Assembly: GCA_019311115.1 (NCBI GenBank)
Contig: JAFDDB010000005.1
Location: 1-63,511, forward strand
Length of the DNA: 63,511 bases
Reading direction: 5' to 3'
Source of the DNA: Deltaproteobacteria bacterium
Lineage (GTDB): Bacteria > Myxococcota_A > UBA9160 > SZUA-336
In this document: piece after piece, positions 25,352 to 32,998 of the stretch
Layout: each line of letters opens with the position of its first letter
Numbering within the stretch: the first letter of the stretch is position 1
Notes under the pieces: model-generated
What the model saw: only the letters and a program-made list of their open reading frames with translations
Told to the model about the DNA's origin: nothing
Database searches by the model: none
Made by a program: the position numbers and the translations under genes

Positions 25352-25477
25352 GGTTCCTGCCTCTCTTCTGTTTGGAGTTGTGCGATTCCCTCAGTCGTGA
25401 GAGATTCGGTACATCGGGGCGGGTGAGACGTTCACGGCCGATCCGGGTACAGGAGCCATGGTGCCATGCGGCAAGTG

Positions 25478-25691
25478 AAATGCAAGATTGAAATCATCAC
25501 TAAAATCAAATAGTTACGACAGTTTGCCGAGTCTGGCAGGCTTCCGGGGGGACGGGTTCCACGGTTTGGTCGTGTCGCTATGCGGTGGTGACTCTATTTC
25601 TACAATCGATTACTGATCGACATAGATCATGGAATGTTTTGGGATCCGAACTACAGAACCGACAATTCTGATGGAATCGTAGAAATGCAAG
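25478..25691. repeat. Direct repeat GAAATGCAAG flanking the divergent promoters
   Basis: The 10-mer GAAATGCAAG occurs at 25478-25487 and 25682-25691, same orientation, 204 nt apart. One copy is nearer the Ubl operon and the other lies just upstream of the regulator ATG. Chance recurrence of an AT-containing 10-mer within 370 nt of a 70 % GC genome is low, so this is a candidate operator pair for the SorC-type protein. Confidence 0.5.
25596..25686. repeat. Inverted repeat ATTTCTAC / GTAGAAAT
   Basis: ATTTCTAC at 25596-25603 and its reverse complement GTAGAAAT at 25679-25686, 75 nt apart. The match extends imperfectly: the left arm continues AATCGATT, and the right arm is preceded by AATC. The right arm overlaps the second GAAATGCAAG copy. 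A possible binding site array of the divergent regulator. Confidence 0.45.
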
Positions 25692-25721
25692 GGTCGAGAT
25701 CGACGAGGAGGGACAGGATCC

Positions 25722-26855
25722 ATGACCGGCGGGCAGGTGAGCGACACGACGGAGACGAGCAACGACGGCGGAACGGGGCGGGCCAAGGCCAGCGAAGAGG
25801 GGCGCAAGCCGCGGAAGAAGCGGGCCAACGCCAAGCGGGGCGACCTGGAGCGCCCCGAGCTCGAGGCGGTGGTCTGTGACTACTTCTGCCACCAGGGGCT
25901 GACGGCCCCGGAAATCCAGAAGAGCGTGCGCAAGGAGTTCGGCATCCGGATCACGCGCGAGGAGGCCTACCGCTTCGTGCGCAAGGCTGCGCGCAGCGGG
26001 TGGATCACGTACACGCCGCCGCAGGACTACGCCCTGCACCGCGGCATCAAGGAGCAGCGCTACCCCTGGCTGCAGGGTGTGTCGGTGGTCGAGACCGGCA
26101 ACTGCGAGGGCGTGGCGTCGCGCGGCGCGCAGATGCTGATGGAACTGCTGCAGCAGCACTACGCCGGCAAGGAGGTACACGTCGGTTTCTCCGGCGGATA
26201 CGGGCTGCGCAAGCTGGCGATGGCGTTCAGCCGCATGTTGCGCGAGCCGACCGAGCGGCTGCCGGAGCGCATCGTCTTCCACGCAATGGTCGCCGGCTTC
26301 GACGTCGACGAGCCGACCACCGATCCGAACGCGTTCTTCGCGTACTTCGTGCAGGATCCGGCGATGCAGGTCGAGACGTCGTTCGTCGGACTCCACGCGC
26401 CGGCGATGGCGCGCCCGGGTCTGCTCGAGGAGCTGACCGACCTGCCGGGCATCCGCGAGGCGTACCAGCGCTCGCACGAGATCAACGTGATCGTCAGCGG
26501 GGCCAGCTGCTGGAGCGACGACCACTCGCCGCTGCGCCGCTACCTCGACGTGGCGGGCGAGCCGCTCGGCGCCCTCGGAGAGGCGGGCTGCGTCGGGGAC
26601 TTCCTGTGGCAGCCGGTGGGCACCGAGGGTCCCCTCGAGATGGACACCGCGCTCAAGGCGATGACCCTCAAGCAGCTCGACGAGGTCGGCACCTTCGTCG
26701 AAGAGAAGAACCACGTGCTGCTCGTCGCCGGCCCGTGCAGCCAGTGCCACCATCCCAAGACCGAGGTCGTCAACGCAATCCTCAACCAGGACCGCCAGCT
26801 CATCACGCACCTGGCCATCGACAGCCGCTGCGCCCGCGACCTGCTCGCGCTCTAA
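25722..26855 (+). CDS. SorC/CggR-type sugar-binding transcriptional regulator
   Basis: 377-aa protein. After a 40-residue basic disordered tail comes an HTH region (VVCDYFCHQGLTAPEIQKSVRKEFGIRITREEAYRFVRKAARSGWI), then a SorC-like effector domain: VHVGFSGGYGLRKLAMAFSRML, IVFHAMVAGFD, INVIVSGASCW, GALGEAGCVGDFLWQPV and the C-terminal TEVVNAILNQ...THLAIDSRCARDLL. The family senses a phosphorylated sugar or similar ligand. A CSQCHH cluster near residue 350 is atypical and might respond to metal or redox. ATG 25722 with AGGAGG upstream. Divergent from the Ubl operon, and therefore its probable regulator. Confidence 0.82.
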   Translation: MTGGQVSDTTETSNDGGTGRAKASEEGRKPRKKRANAKRGDLERPELEAVVCDYFCHQGLTAPEIQKSVRKEFGIRITREEAYRFVRKAARSGWITYTPPQDYALHRGIKEQRYPWLQGVSVVETGNCEGVASRGAQMLMELLQQHYAGKEVHVGFSGGYGLRKLAMAFSRMLREPTERLPERIVFHAMVAGFDVDEPTTDPNAFFAYFVQDPAMQVETSFVGLHAPAMARPGLLEELTDLPGIREAYQRSHEINVIVSGASCWSDDHSPLRRYLDVAGEPLGALGEAGCVGDFLWQPVGTEGPLEMDTALKAMTLKQLDEVGTFVEEKNHVLLVAGPCSQCHHPKTEVVNAILNQDRQLITHLAIDSRCARDLLAL

Positions 26856-26873
26856 GAAAGGAAGGGAGGGGCC

Positions 26874-27272
26874 ATGAAGGACGGCGTGGTGGCGGTGCTG
26901 GTGCGCGGCGACCGCGTGCTGTTCATCCGGCGCGCGGAAGCCGTGCCCTACGGCGGCTACTGGTGTCCGCTGAGCGGAAAGGTCGAGCCCGGCGAGAGCC
27001 AGGCCCACGCCGTGGTCCGCGAGGTGCGCGAAGAGGTCGGGCTCCGGGTGCGCGCCGTGCGCAAGGTCTGGGAGTGCCCGACCGAGGGCGCAGACTACCT
27101 GCTGCACTGGTGGTTGGTCGAAGAGGACGGGGGAGAGTTGGTCCTCGAGCCGCGCGAGGTCGCGGATGCGGGCTGGTTCACGCGCGACGAGGTCCACGCG
27201 CTGACGCCGACCTTCGACGTGGACCGGGTCTTCGTGGACACGATCCTTCCCGGCCTGAAGGACGGCGGGTAG
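26874..27272 (+). CDS. Nudix hydrolase
   Basis: 132-aa single Nudix domain. The Nudix box G35-x5-E41-x7-R49-E50-V-R-E53-E54-x-G56-L fits the consensus exactly (GKVEPGES...REVREEVGL). Length and strand order (MKDGVVAVLVRGDRVLFIRR at the N-terminus) match pyrophosphohydrolases of nucleotide or CoA type; MutT- and CoAse-like signatures are absent, so the substrate is open. AGGGAGGGG ribosome-binding site; 18 nt after the SorC-type gene, so co-transcribed. Possible sanitation enzyme for the ligand sensed by the regulator; speculative. Confidence 0.92.
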   Translation: MKDGVVAVLVRGDRVLFIRRAEAVPYGGYWCPLSGKVEPGESQAHAVVREVREEVGLRVRAVRKVWECPTEGADYLLHWWLVEEDGGELVLEPREVADAGWFTRDEVHALTPTFDVDRVFVDTILPGLKDGG

Positions 27273-27296
27273 GATGGCGCCCAAAGGGGGCGCCGC

Positions 27297-28088
27297 ATGA
27301 TCGAGGGCTACGCAGAGTCGGAGTTCACCTGGGACGGCGTCACGCGCCCGGTCTACCGCCGCGGGCAGGGGCCGGGCGTCATCGTCATGCACGAGATCCC
27401 GGGCATCCACCCCACGGTCATCCGCTTCGCGAACTGGGTGGTGGACGCGGGCTTCACCGTCGTCATGCCCGAGCTGATGGGCCAGGCCAACCGCGCAGTG
27501 ACTCCCGGCTACACGCTCGGCTCCATGCTGCGCGCCTGCATCCGACGCGAGTTCGCCGTGCTGGCTGCGCACCGGTCGAGCCCGATCACCGACTGGCTGC
27601 GCGCGCTGTGCCGCGAGACGCACCGGGACCTGGGCGGTGCGGGCGTCGGCGCGGTGGGCATGTGCCTGACCGGGAACTTCGCGCTCGCCATGATGCTGGA
27701 GCCGAGCCTGCTGGCCCCGGTGTTGTCACAGCCGTCGATGCCGTTCCCGCTCGGCAAGACGCGCCGGGCCGCGCTCCACCTGTCGCCCGAGGAGCTCGAG
27801 GCGGTGCGCGAGCGCGCGCGCCAGGGCTGTCCGGTGCTGGGACTCCGCTTCACCGAAGACCGCTGGGTGCCGCCCGAGCGGTTCGAGACGCTACGCCGCG
27901 AGATCGGCGACCGCTTCGAGGCGATCGAGATCGACTCGGCGGTGAGCCGGCCCAGCGAGAACCCGGCCGGACCGCACTCGGTGTTGACCGAGGACCTGCG
28001 CGACGAGGACGGTCACCCCACCGTCGCCGCGCGCGACCGCGTGCTCGAATTCTTGCGCGAGCGGCTCGTAGACGGCCCTCGGCCCTAG
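27297..28088 (+). CDS. Dienelactone-hydrolase-family protein
   Basis: 263-aa alpha/beta hydrolase with the dienelactone-hydrolase type nucleophile: Cys123 in GAVGMCLTGNFAL. The oxyanion segment is VIVMHEIPGIHP, the family's typical His-Glu, and the acid/base residues lie in the C-terminal part (TEDRWVPPER; GPHSVLTED). It acts on ester or lactone bonds of small hydrophobic compounds. Third gene after the SorC-type regulator and Nudix genes, with 24 nt spacing. Its stop TAG (28086-28088) shares CTAG with the convergent carboxylesterase stop. Confidence 0.85.
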   Translation: MIEGYAESEFTWDGVTRPVYRRGQGPGVIVMHEIPGIHPTVIRFANWVVDAGFTVVMPELMGQANRAVTPGYTLGSMLRACIRREFAVLAAHRSSPITDWLRALCRETHRDLGGAGVGAVGMCLTGNFALAMMLEPSLLAPVLSQPSMPFPLGKTRRAALHLSPEELEAVRERARQGCPVLGLRFTEDRWVPPERFETLRREIGDRFEAIEIDSAVSRPSENPAGPHSVLTEDLRDEDGHPTVAARDRVLEFLRERLVDGPRP

Positions 28089-29587
28089 AGCAGGCCGTCC
28101 CAGGCGCGGCGCTCCTCGTCGCAGGGCGCGTGGCGCAGCTCGACCTGGCGGTCGAAGACCAGCGTCGCTCGCCGCTCCTCGTCGTAGGCCGGCCAGTCCG
28201 GCAGGTCGCCGCTCGCCGGGTCGCCCGTGCGGGCGAAGGCGAGCCACGCGTCCATCATTCGCTGCGACAGCCGCTCGGCGTCGGGTCCCTTGCCCGCCCA
28301 GCCCTGCAGACCCTTCAGGCCGAGCGTCCCGAACACGAACGGAAGCTCCAGCGCGTGGCAGGAGCCGAGGCGCCCGTCGAGCAGCTTCGACTCCCACGAG
28401 AACAGGTACTTGAACACCCGGTCGGTGTGCGCGCGCTGCGCCTCGGCCAGGCGGATTGCCGGGATGCGGAACACGCGGTCGGTCTCGATGGCGGTGAACA
28501 CCTCGATCGGCTCCGTGCTCGACCGGCCTTCGCGCGCCTTCCGGTAGGTCTCGTAGACGCGCTCCGCGTTGCGCTGCGGCTCGGCCACGCGCGCCGACAG
28601 GCGCTTCAGCGCCCCGGCCTCGTCGAGCGACTCCCCGCCCGGGTCCATCAGGCGGAACAGGTTCCACTCGTCCCGCGTCGTGCCGACCAGCACGTCGACG
28701 CCCCGCGCGCTGCCCTCGCGGATCGCGTCGAGCGGAGGCCGCGGCAGCACGTCGCCGTCGAGCACCGGCGTGAAGGCCATGCCGATGTTCTCGGAGCTGC
28801 GCGCCTTCATCAGCGTCTTCGTCTGCGCGGCGACCAGGTCGGCGACCGGGACGTCGCGCAGGCCCGCCGCCGAGTCCAGTCCCAGCTCCGCCAGCAGCGT
28901 CGCGCGCGTGCGGGCCGCGCTCTCTCGGCCCTGTACGTTGTGTGCGGCGCCGCTCTGCGGGATCGCCCGGTGGAAGAGGCCCCGGGCGGCCGGCGTTCCC
29001 ATCAGCGTGCCGACGCTCATGCCACCGGCCGACTCGCCAAAGATCGTGACGTTGCCGGGGTCGCCGCCGAACCGCGCGATGTTGTCGCGTACCCACTCGA
29101 GCGCGGCGATCTGGTCGAGCAGCCCCGCGTTGGCGTCGCCGTCCTCGGCCAGGTCCAGGAAGCCGAGCGCGCCGAGCCGGTAGTTGATCGTCACGACGAC
29201 GACGTCTCCGCGCCTCGCCAGGTGCGCGCCGTCGTACATGGGACCCGAGCCGCTGCCGCCCGTGAAGCCTCCGCCGTGGATCCAGAACAGTACGGGTCGG
29301 CGCGCGTCGTCGGCGCCGGGAGTGAACACGTTCAGGTAGAGGCAGTCCTCGCTGCGCTCCTCGGGCTTGCCGGCGGGCAGGAACCCGATCGCCCGCTCGC
29401 CCTGCGGAGCCGTACGTGCGAACGAGCTGGCGTCGCGCACGCCGCTCCAGGGCTCGGCGGCCTGCGGCGCGCGGAAGCGCAGCTCGTCGACGGGGGGCTG
29501 CGCGAACGGCACGCCGCGGAAGACGTGCAGGCCCGCATCTTCGACGCCGCGTAGCCGTCCGAGGGTCGTCTCTACCGTCGTCGTCAC
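28085..29587 (-). CDS. Type-B carboxylesterase/lipase
   Basis: 500-aa protein of the cholinesterase-like family. Motifs: FRGVPFAQPPV near the N-terminus, SEDCLYLNVFTPG (signature 2), the oxyanion loop WIHGGGFTGGSGS and nucleophile GESAGGMSVG (Ser near residue 190), a Glu in the middle domain and the catalytic His in CHALELPFVFG near residue 415. No signal peptide, so probably cytoplasmic. ATG start 29585-29587. Probably transcribed with the GST and GMC genes upstream on this strand. Substrate unknown. Confidence 0.92.
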   Translation of the reverse strand: MTTTVETTLGRLRGVEDAGLHVFRGVPFAQPPVDELRFRAPQAAEPWSGVRDASSFARTAPQGERAIGFLPAGKPEERSEDCLYLNVFTPGADDARRPVLFWIHGGGFTGGSGSGPMYDGAHLARRGDVVVVTINYRLGALGFLDLAEDGDANAGLLDQIAALEWVRDNIARFGGDPGNVTIFGESAGGMSVGTLMGTPAARGLFHRAIPQSGAAHNVQGRESAARTRATLLAELGLDSAAGLRDVPVADLVAAQTKTLMKARSSENIGMAFTPVLDGDVLPRPPLDAIREGSARGVDVLVGTTRDEWNLFRLMDPGGESLDEAGALKRLSARVAEPQRNAERVYETYRKAREGRSSTEPIEVFTAIETDRVFRIPAIRLAEAQRAHTDRVFKYLFSWESKLLDGRLGSCHALELPFVFGTLGLKGLQGWAGKGPDAERLSQRMMDAWLAFARTGDPASGDLPDWPAYDEERRATLVFDRQVELRHAPCDEERRAWDGLL

Positions 29588-29600
29588 TTCCGATTCTCCC

Positions 29601-30218
29601 TCAGGCGCTCGCCGACGGGCGTGCGCTCACGCTCTGGTGCCAGCGAGTCAGGTTCTTCTGGTCGGGTGAGTGCGCCAGCTCGAGCAGCGCGGCCGCGAAG
29701 TCCAGCGTGCAGAGCGCTGTGATGTCCGCGATGGAGTAGGCGCCACCGGCGATGAACTCGCGCGAAGCGAGCTGGTCGTCGAGGAAGCCGAAGTAGCGCT
29801 CGACGATCTTCCGGTTCTGGTCCGCCACCTCGGCGATCTGGTTCGGGTTGACCGCCCGGGTGAGCGGCGAGCCGTGGATCCAGACCATGCCGACCGGCGT
29901 CATCAGGTTGAGCTCGATGCGCCGCAGCCACATGTCGGTCACGCCCTGCTCCTTCGGCGTGCGTCCGAAGAGCGACGGCTCCGGCTGCTGCGCCTCGAAG
30001 TAGCGGCAGATCGAGATCGACTCCGCGATGTGCGACCCGTCGTCCAGCTCGAGCACCGGCAGCCCGCCCATCACGTTCACCTTCTCGATGAACTCGGGCG
30101 TGCGGTTCTCGCGCTTCATGATGTCGGTGTGCTCGAAGGGGATCTCGATCCCCTTTTCGGCCAGGTAGATGTGCACGCGGCGCGGGTTCGGCGCGCCGGC
30201 ATAGGTGTACAGCTTCAC
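29601..30218 (-). CDS. Glutathione S-transferase family protein
   Basis: 205-aa two-domain GST. The thioredoxin-like N-terminal domain starts KLYTYAGAPNPRRVHIYLAEKGI, with Ser/Asn-Pro at the catalytic loop, cis-Pro in GGLPVLELDDG and the glutathione-binding ESISICRYF. The C-terminal helical domain contains YSIADITALCTLDFA (N-capping box S-x-x-D). The start is chosen as GTG 30216-30218, which overlaps the preceding gene's TGA (GTGA) and has AAAGGA at 6 nt; an upstream GTG at 30236 is possible. Follows the conserved unknown gene. Confidence 0.9.
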   Translation of the reverse strand: MKLYTYAGAPNPRRVHIYLAEKGIEIPFEHTDIMKRENRTPEFIEKVNVMGGLPVLELDDGSHIAESISICRYFEAQQPEPSLFGRTPKEQGVTDMWLRRIELNLMTPVGMVWIHGSPLTRAVNPNQIAEVADQNRKIVERYFGFLDDQLASREFIAGGAYSIADITALCTLDFAAALLELAHSPDQKNLTRWHQSVSARPSASA

Positions 30219-30820
30219 GAGTCGTCCTTTCGACACAGCAGGAAGTAGTTGGGAAGCTCACGGCCGTCCCGCGTGGCGCGGCCGATCAGCAGGTGCTCCG
30301 AGACGCGGCGCAGGTAGTCCACCATGCCGTTGTAGATGAACCGCGACAGGCGCCAGGTATTGTCGTGGATCTCGGGCCAGTCGTCCGGGCGCGCCGTCGG
30401 GATGCGCCGGTAGTCCACCGCGACTCCCCCGAAGGACTCCTGCGAGTCGTAGGCCACGAAGTAGCCGGGGCCCGTGAGCGGCGCGAGCCAGCGCGTGGGC
30501 TGGTGGTTGTAGCCCCACAGCTCGTCGGCGTCGTTCGTGGGCCGGCAGAACCGCTTCTGGAAGCGGCTGAACGCCGCGAGCGAGTTCTTGCCGTGGAAGA
30601 TGACGGGATCCAGCGGCGCCCTCGTGCTCGGCACCATCTGCCCGATCGTCACGCCGTGCCCTTCGCTGGCCAGCCAGAGCCGCGCCTGCGCGCGCCCGTC
30701 GATGGCCTCGGTCATCTCGACCCGTTCGTCCGGGGACGCCTCGTCAAAGAGCTTCGCGACCTGGGTCGTGTCGATCCGGTCGGACGCGAGCAGGGCCAGG
30801 CAGTCATTCTGTCTCTTCAT
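30215..30820 (-). CDS. Conserved hypothetical protein (unknown)
   Basis: 201-aa soluble protein with no recognised domain. It has no signal peptide and no membrane segments. Aromatic-rich blocks: FCRPTNDADELWGYNHQP, LTGPGYFVAYDSQESFGGVAVDYR, and FIYNGMVDYLRRVSEHLLIG. The run LTGPGYFVAYDS and its position downstream of the GMC dehydrogenase (7 nt) and upstream of a GST suggest a role tied to that oxidative operon, perhaps ligand binding; this is only context. Operon is tight: ATG 30818-30820, stop overlapped by the GST start. Confidence 0.6.
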   Translation of the reverse strand: MKRQNDCLALLASDRIDTTQVAKLFDEASPDERVEMTEAIDGRAQARLWLASEGHGVTIGQMVPSTRAPLDPVIFHGKNSLAAFSRFQKRFCRPTNDADELWGYNHQPTRWLAPLTGPGYFVAYDSQESFGGVAVDYRRIPTARPDDWPEIHDNTWRLSRFIYNGMVDYLRRVSEHLLIGRATRDGRELPNYFLLCRKDDS

Positions 30821-30827
30821 GTCCCGA

Positions 30828-32363
30828 TCATATCCGCTCGGCGATGCCTGCGGCGACCCGGTGTGCCAGCGCCATGCAGGTCAGCATGGGGTTCACGGCG
30901 GGGCTCCGCGGCAGGATGCCGGTGTCCGCCACGTACAGGTTGTCCAGGTCGTGGCAGCGTCCGTCCTCGCCGACCACGCCGCGGTGCGGGTCGCCGTGCA
31001 TGCGCGTCGAGCTGAAGGCGTGGTTCCCGCCGCAGGTCAGGTCGTCGGCGCGCAGGTCGTGTCGGCGCAGGGCCTCGGCCTCGTCGAGCGAGTGCATCTC
31101 TTCGGGAAGGCGCCCCACGCCGGGCAGGATCTTGCGCGCGCCCGCCGCGAACAGCAGCTCGGCCAGCACCTGGAGGGCGCGTTTCAGGATCTGCACGTCC
31201 TGCGGGTCGAAGCGCCAGTGGAGCGCCGGGTCCATGCCGCGCCGGCGCGCCCGCACCCGGCCGAGCGAGCGGTTGCACGAGGCGATCGCGTCCCAGACGG
31301 CGCAGTAGGGGATCTCGGCCAGGCGCTGCTTCAGCTCGGTGCCGATGCCCGGAAGCCGCACCGCGAACACGCCCGGCGGCGCCCAGAGCGTCTCGAGCTT
31401 GAAGCCCTCGGGAATGAACTGGAGCGACTGGTAGCCCTGCGTGGCCCCGAACTCCGGGTGCGTGCGCTCCGGAAACACTCCCATGATGGCCACGCCCGGG
31501 TGGAACTGCAGGTTCTCGCCGGCCTGCCCGGAGGCGTTCGCGAGCCCGCCGCTGCGCTGCAGCAGGACCGGCGTTGCCATGCAGCCGGCCGCGAGCACGA
31601 CGACCTTGGCCTCGATGCGCACGCGGTGCGACAGCTCGCCCGTGAACGGCCGCGCGACCTGGCCCGCGACGCCCGTCGCGCGGCGTCCGGCGGTCGTCAC
31701 CTGCTGGACCTGCACCGACGTGAGCACGCGCGCCCCCGCCGCGATGGCGGCGGGCACGTACGAGATGTCCATCGACTGCTTGGCGCGGGCGCGGCAGCCG
31801 GTGAAGCACTCGCCGCTTCCTCGGCAGCCGCGCACGTTGCGCGCGATCGGCTCGCTCGAGTAGCCGAGCGCGTTGCAGCCGTCCCGAAAGAGCAGGTTCC
31901 GGTCGCCCTGCACGTCGTCGGGCGTGGGCTCGATGCCCAGGAACTTCTCGACCGCGTCGTAGTGCGGGTCCAGGTCGGCCCGCGTCGTACGCTCGAGCGC
32001 GAAGTCGCTGCACCAGCCGTCGAGCGTCTCCTGCGGTGAGCGCACGCAGATGGCCGAGTTGACCAGCGAGCCGCCGCCGAGCGCGATGGCCTGCATGGTC
32101 GACAGCATGTAGCCGCGCGTCGCGCGGAGTCCGCCCTCGCGCAGGGTCCGCGCCATGGAGCGCGCGCCGTCGAGCTCGAAGTCGTCCGGCGTGAAGGGCG
32201 GGCCCTCTTCGACCAGGATCACGTCGTGTCCGGCGGCCGCGAGTCCGTGCGCCACCACCGCGCCGCCGGGACCGGAGCCCACCACCACGACGTCGGCGCG
32301 CTCGTGCACGTCGCCCGTGTAGTCGGCGAAGATCCGGACCGCACCGTTCATGCCACCGCTCAT
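30828..32363 (-). CDS. GMC-family FAD dehydrogenase (large subunit)
   Basis: 511-aa flavoprotein. The FAD loop VVVVGSGPGGAVVAHGLAAAGHDVILVEEG, FAD contacts around SLVNSAICVRSP, and the GMC substrate-side block CGGNHAFSSTRMHGDP with NLYVADTGILPRSPAVNPMLT at the C-terminus are present. Catalytic His falls in GGNHAFSSTR. A cysteine-rich patch GCRGSGECFTGCRARAK is typical of the cholesterol-oxidase/alcohol-dehydrogenase side of the family. ATG 32361-32363 overlaps the small-subunit stop (ATGA). Acts with the upstream small subunit as an electron-transferring dehydrogenase, probably on an alcohol or sterol-like lipid. Confidence 0.88.
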   Translation of the reverse strand: MSGGMNGAVRIFADYTGDVHERADVVVVGSGPGGAVVAHGLAAAGHDVILVEEGPPFTPDDFELDGARSMARTLREGGLRATRGYMLSTMQAIALGGGSLVNSAICVRSPQETLDGWCSDFALERTTRADLDPHYDAVEKFLGIEPTPDDVQGDRNLLFRDGCNALGYSSEPIARNVRGCRGSGECFTGCRARAKQSMDISYVPAAIAAGARVLTSVQVQQVTTAGRRATGVAGQVARPFTGELSHRVRIEAKVVVLAAGCMATPVLLQRSGGLANASGQAGENLQFHPGVAIMGVFPERTHPEFGATQGYQSLQFIPEGFKLETLWAPPGVFAVRLPGIGTELKQRLAEIPYCAVWDAIASCNRSLGRVRARRRGMDPALHWRFDPQDVQILKRALQVLAELLFAAGARKILPGVGRLPEEMHSLDEAEALRRHDLRADDLTCGGNHAFSSTRMHGDPHRGVVGEDGRCHDLDNLYVADTGILPRSPAVNPMLTCMALAHRVAAGIAERI

Positions 32364-32965
32364 GAGTCGGGACCGAGCGGTGAGCCGGCGCCCGGCACGG
32401 TCACGTCTTCAGGTCCGTACGCGATCTCTTCGCGCGTCCGTCCGGCGCGCGGCCAGAGCAGGTCGGCGGGGCAGACCGGAGTGTCGATCGCCATGGGCGC
32501 CAGGCCGAGCTCGCCCAGCACTGCGGGATCTCCCAGGTAGGCGAGCGTCAGGATCGCCCGCAGGCTCGTGAACACGAGACGGCGCGCCGCAAGCCGGCTC
32601 TCGCCCCAACCCTGCAGGTACGACGCGCGCGCGGCGACGGGGAGCCGCGTAAAGCGCCGCCGCCCGCCGCCGCCCGGTGCGGGAAAGACGATCGTGGCGT
32701 GCTCGCACAGGAAGAAGAGCAGCCGCATCAGCAGTCGAAGCTGCGCGGGCCGCTCGGCCACGAAGTCGTCGACGTAGCCGGGCACGCTCTCTCCACCGGG
32801 CGGCAACGCGCCGCCCGCCGGGAACATCGCCTCGGACGCCGCCGACACGAAGGCGTGATCGCGAGCCCCGAGCGCGCGCAGCCCGGGCGGCGGCGCGGCG
32901 TAGGGACGAAACACGCGCCAGCTCGCCGCTACCGCGGCGAGTGCCATGAGCGACCAGAACAGCAT
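32360..32965 (-). CDS. Gluconate-2-dehydrogenase-subunit-3-like small subunit, membrane-anchored
   Basis: 201-aa protein. A single N-terminal hydrophobic helix (LFWSLMALAAVAASW) anchors it. The rest resembles subunit 3 of GMC-type membrane dehydrogenases: AFVSAASEAMFPAGG, PGYVDDFVAERPAQLRLLMRLLFFLCEH, SYLQGWGESRLAARRLVFTSLRAILTLAYLGDPAV. In the family it is required for export or assembly of the FAD subunit. ATG 32963-32965 chosen; a GTG directly before it (32966-32968) would add one residue. First gene of the dehydrogenase operon. Confidence 0.72.
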   Translation of the reverse strand: MLFWSLMALAAVAASWRVFRPYAAPPPGLRALGARDHAFVSAASEAMFPAGGALPPGGESVPGYVDDFVAERPAQLRLLMRLLFFLCEHATIVFPAPGGGGRRRFTRLPVAARASYLQGWGESRLAARRLVFTSLRAILTLAYLGDPAVLGELGLAPMAIDTPVCPADLLWPRAGRTREEIAYGPEDVTVPGAGSPLGPDS

Positions 32966-32998
32966 CACCGATACAGTATCAGCCGCCCGGCGTGGCGT

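Larger units (their letters stand above)
25352..25721. promoter_or_regulatory. Divergent promoter region between Ubl operon and SorC-type regulator
   Basis: 370 nt of non-coding DNA, clearly more AT-rich than its surroundings (especially 25470-25520 and 25590-25690). It must carry the promoters for the minus-strand Ubl operon and the plus-strand regulator. TACAAT at 25601-25606 is a possible -10 hexamer for the regulator, but no good -35 is at the right distance. TTGATT (minus strand, 25509-25504) is a weak -35-like hexamer for the operon. Direct and inverted repeats listed separately are candidate operators. The regulator's own ATG is preceded by AGGAGG. Confidence 0.65.
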
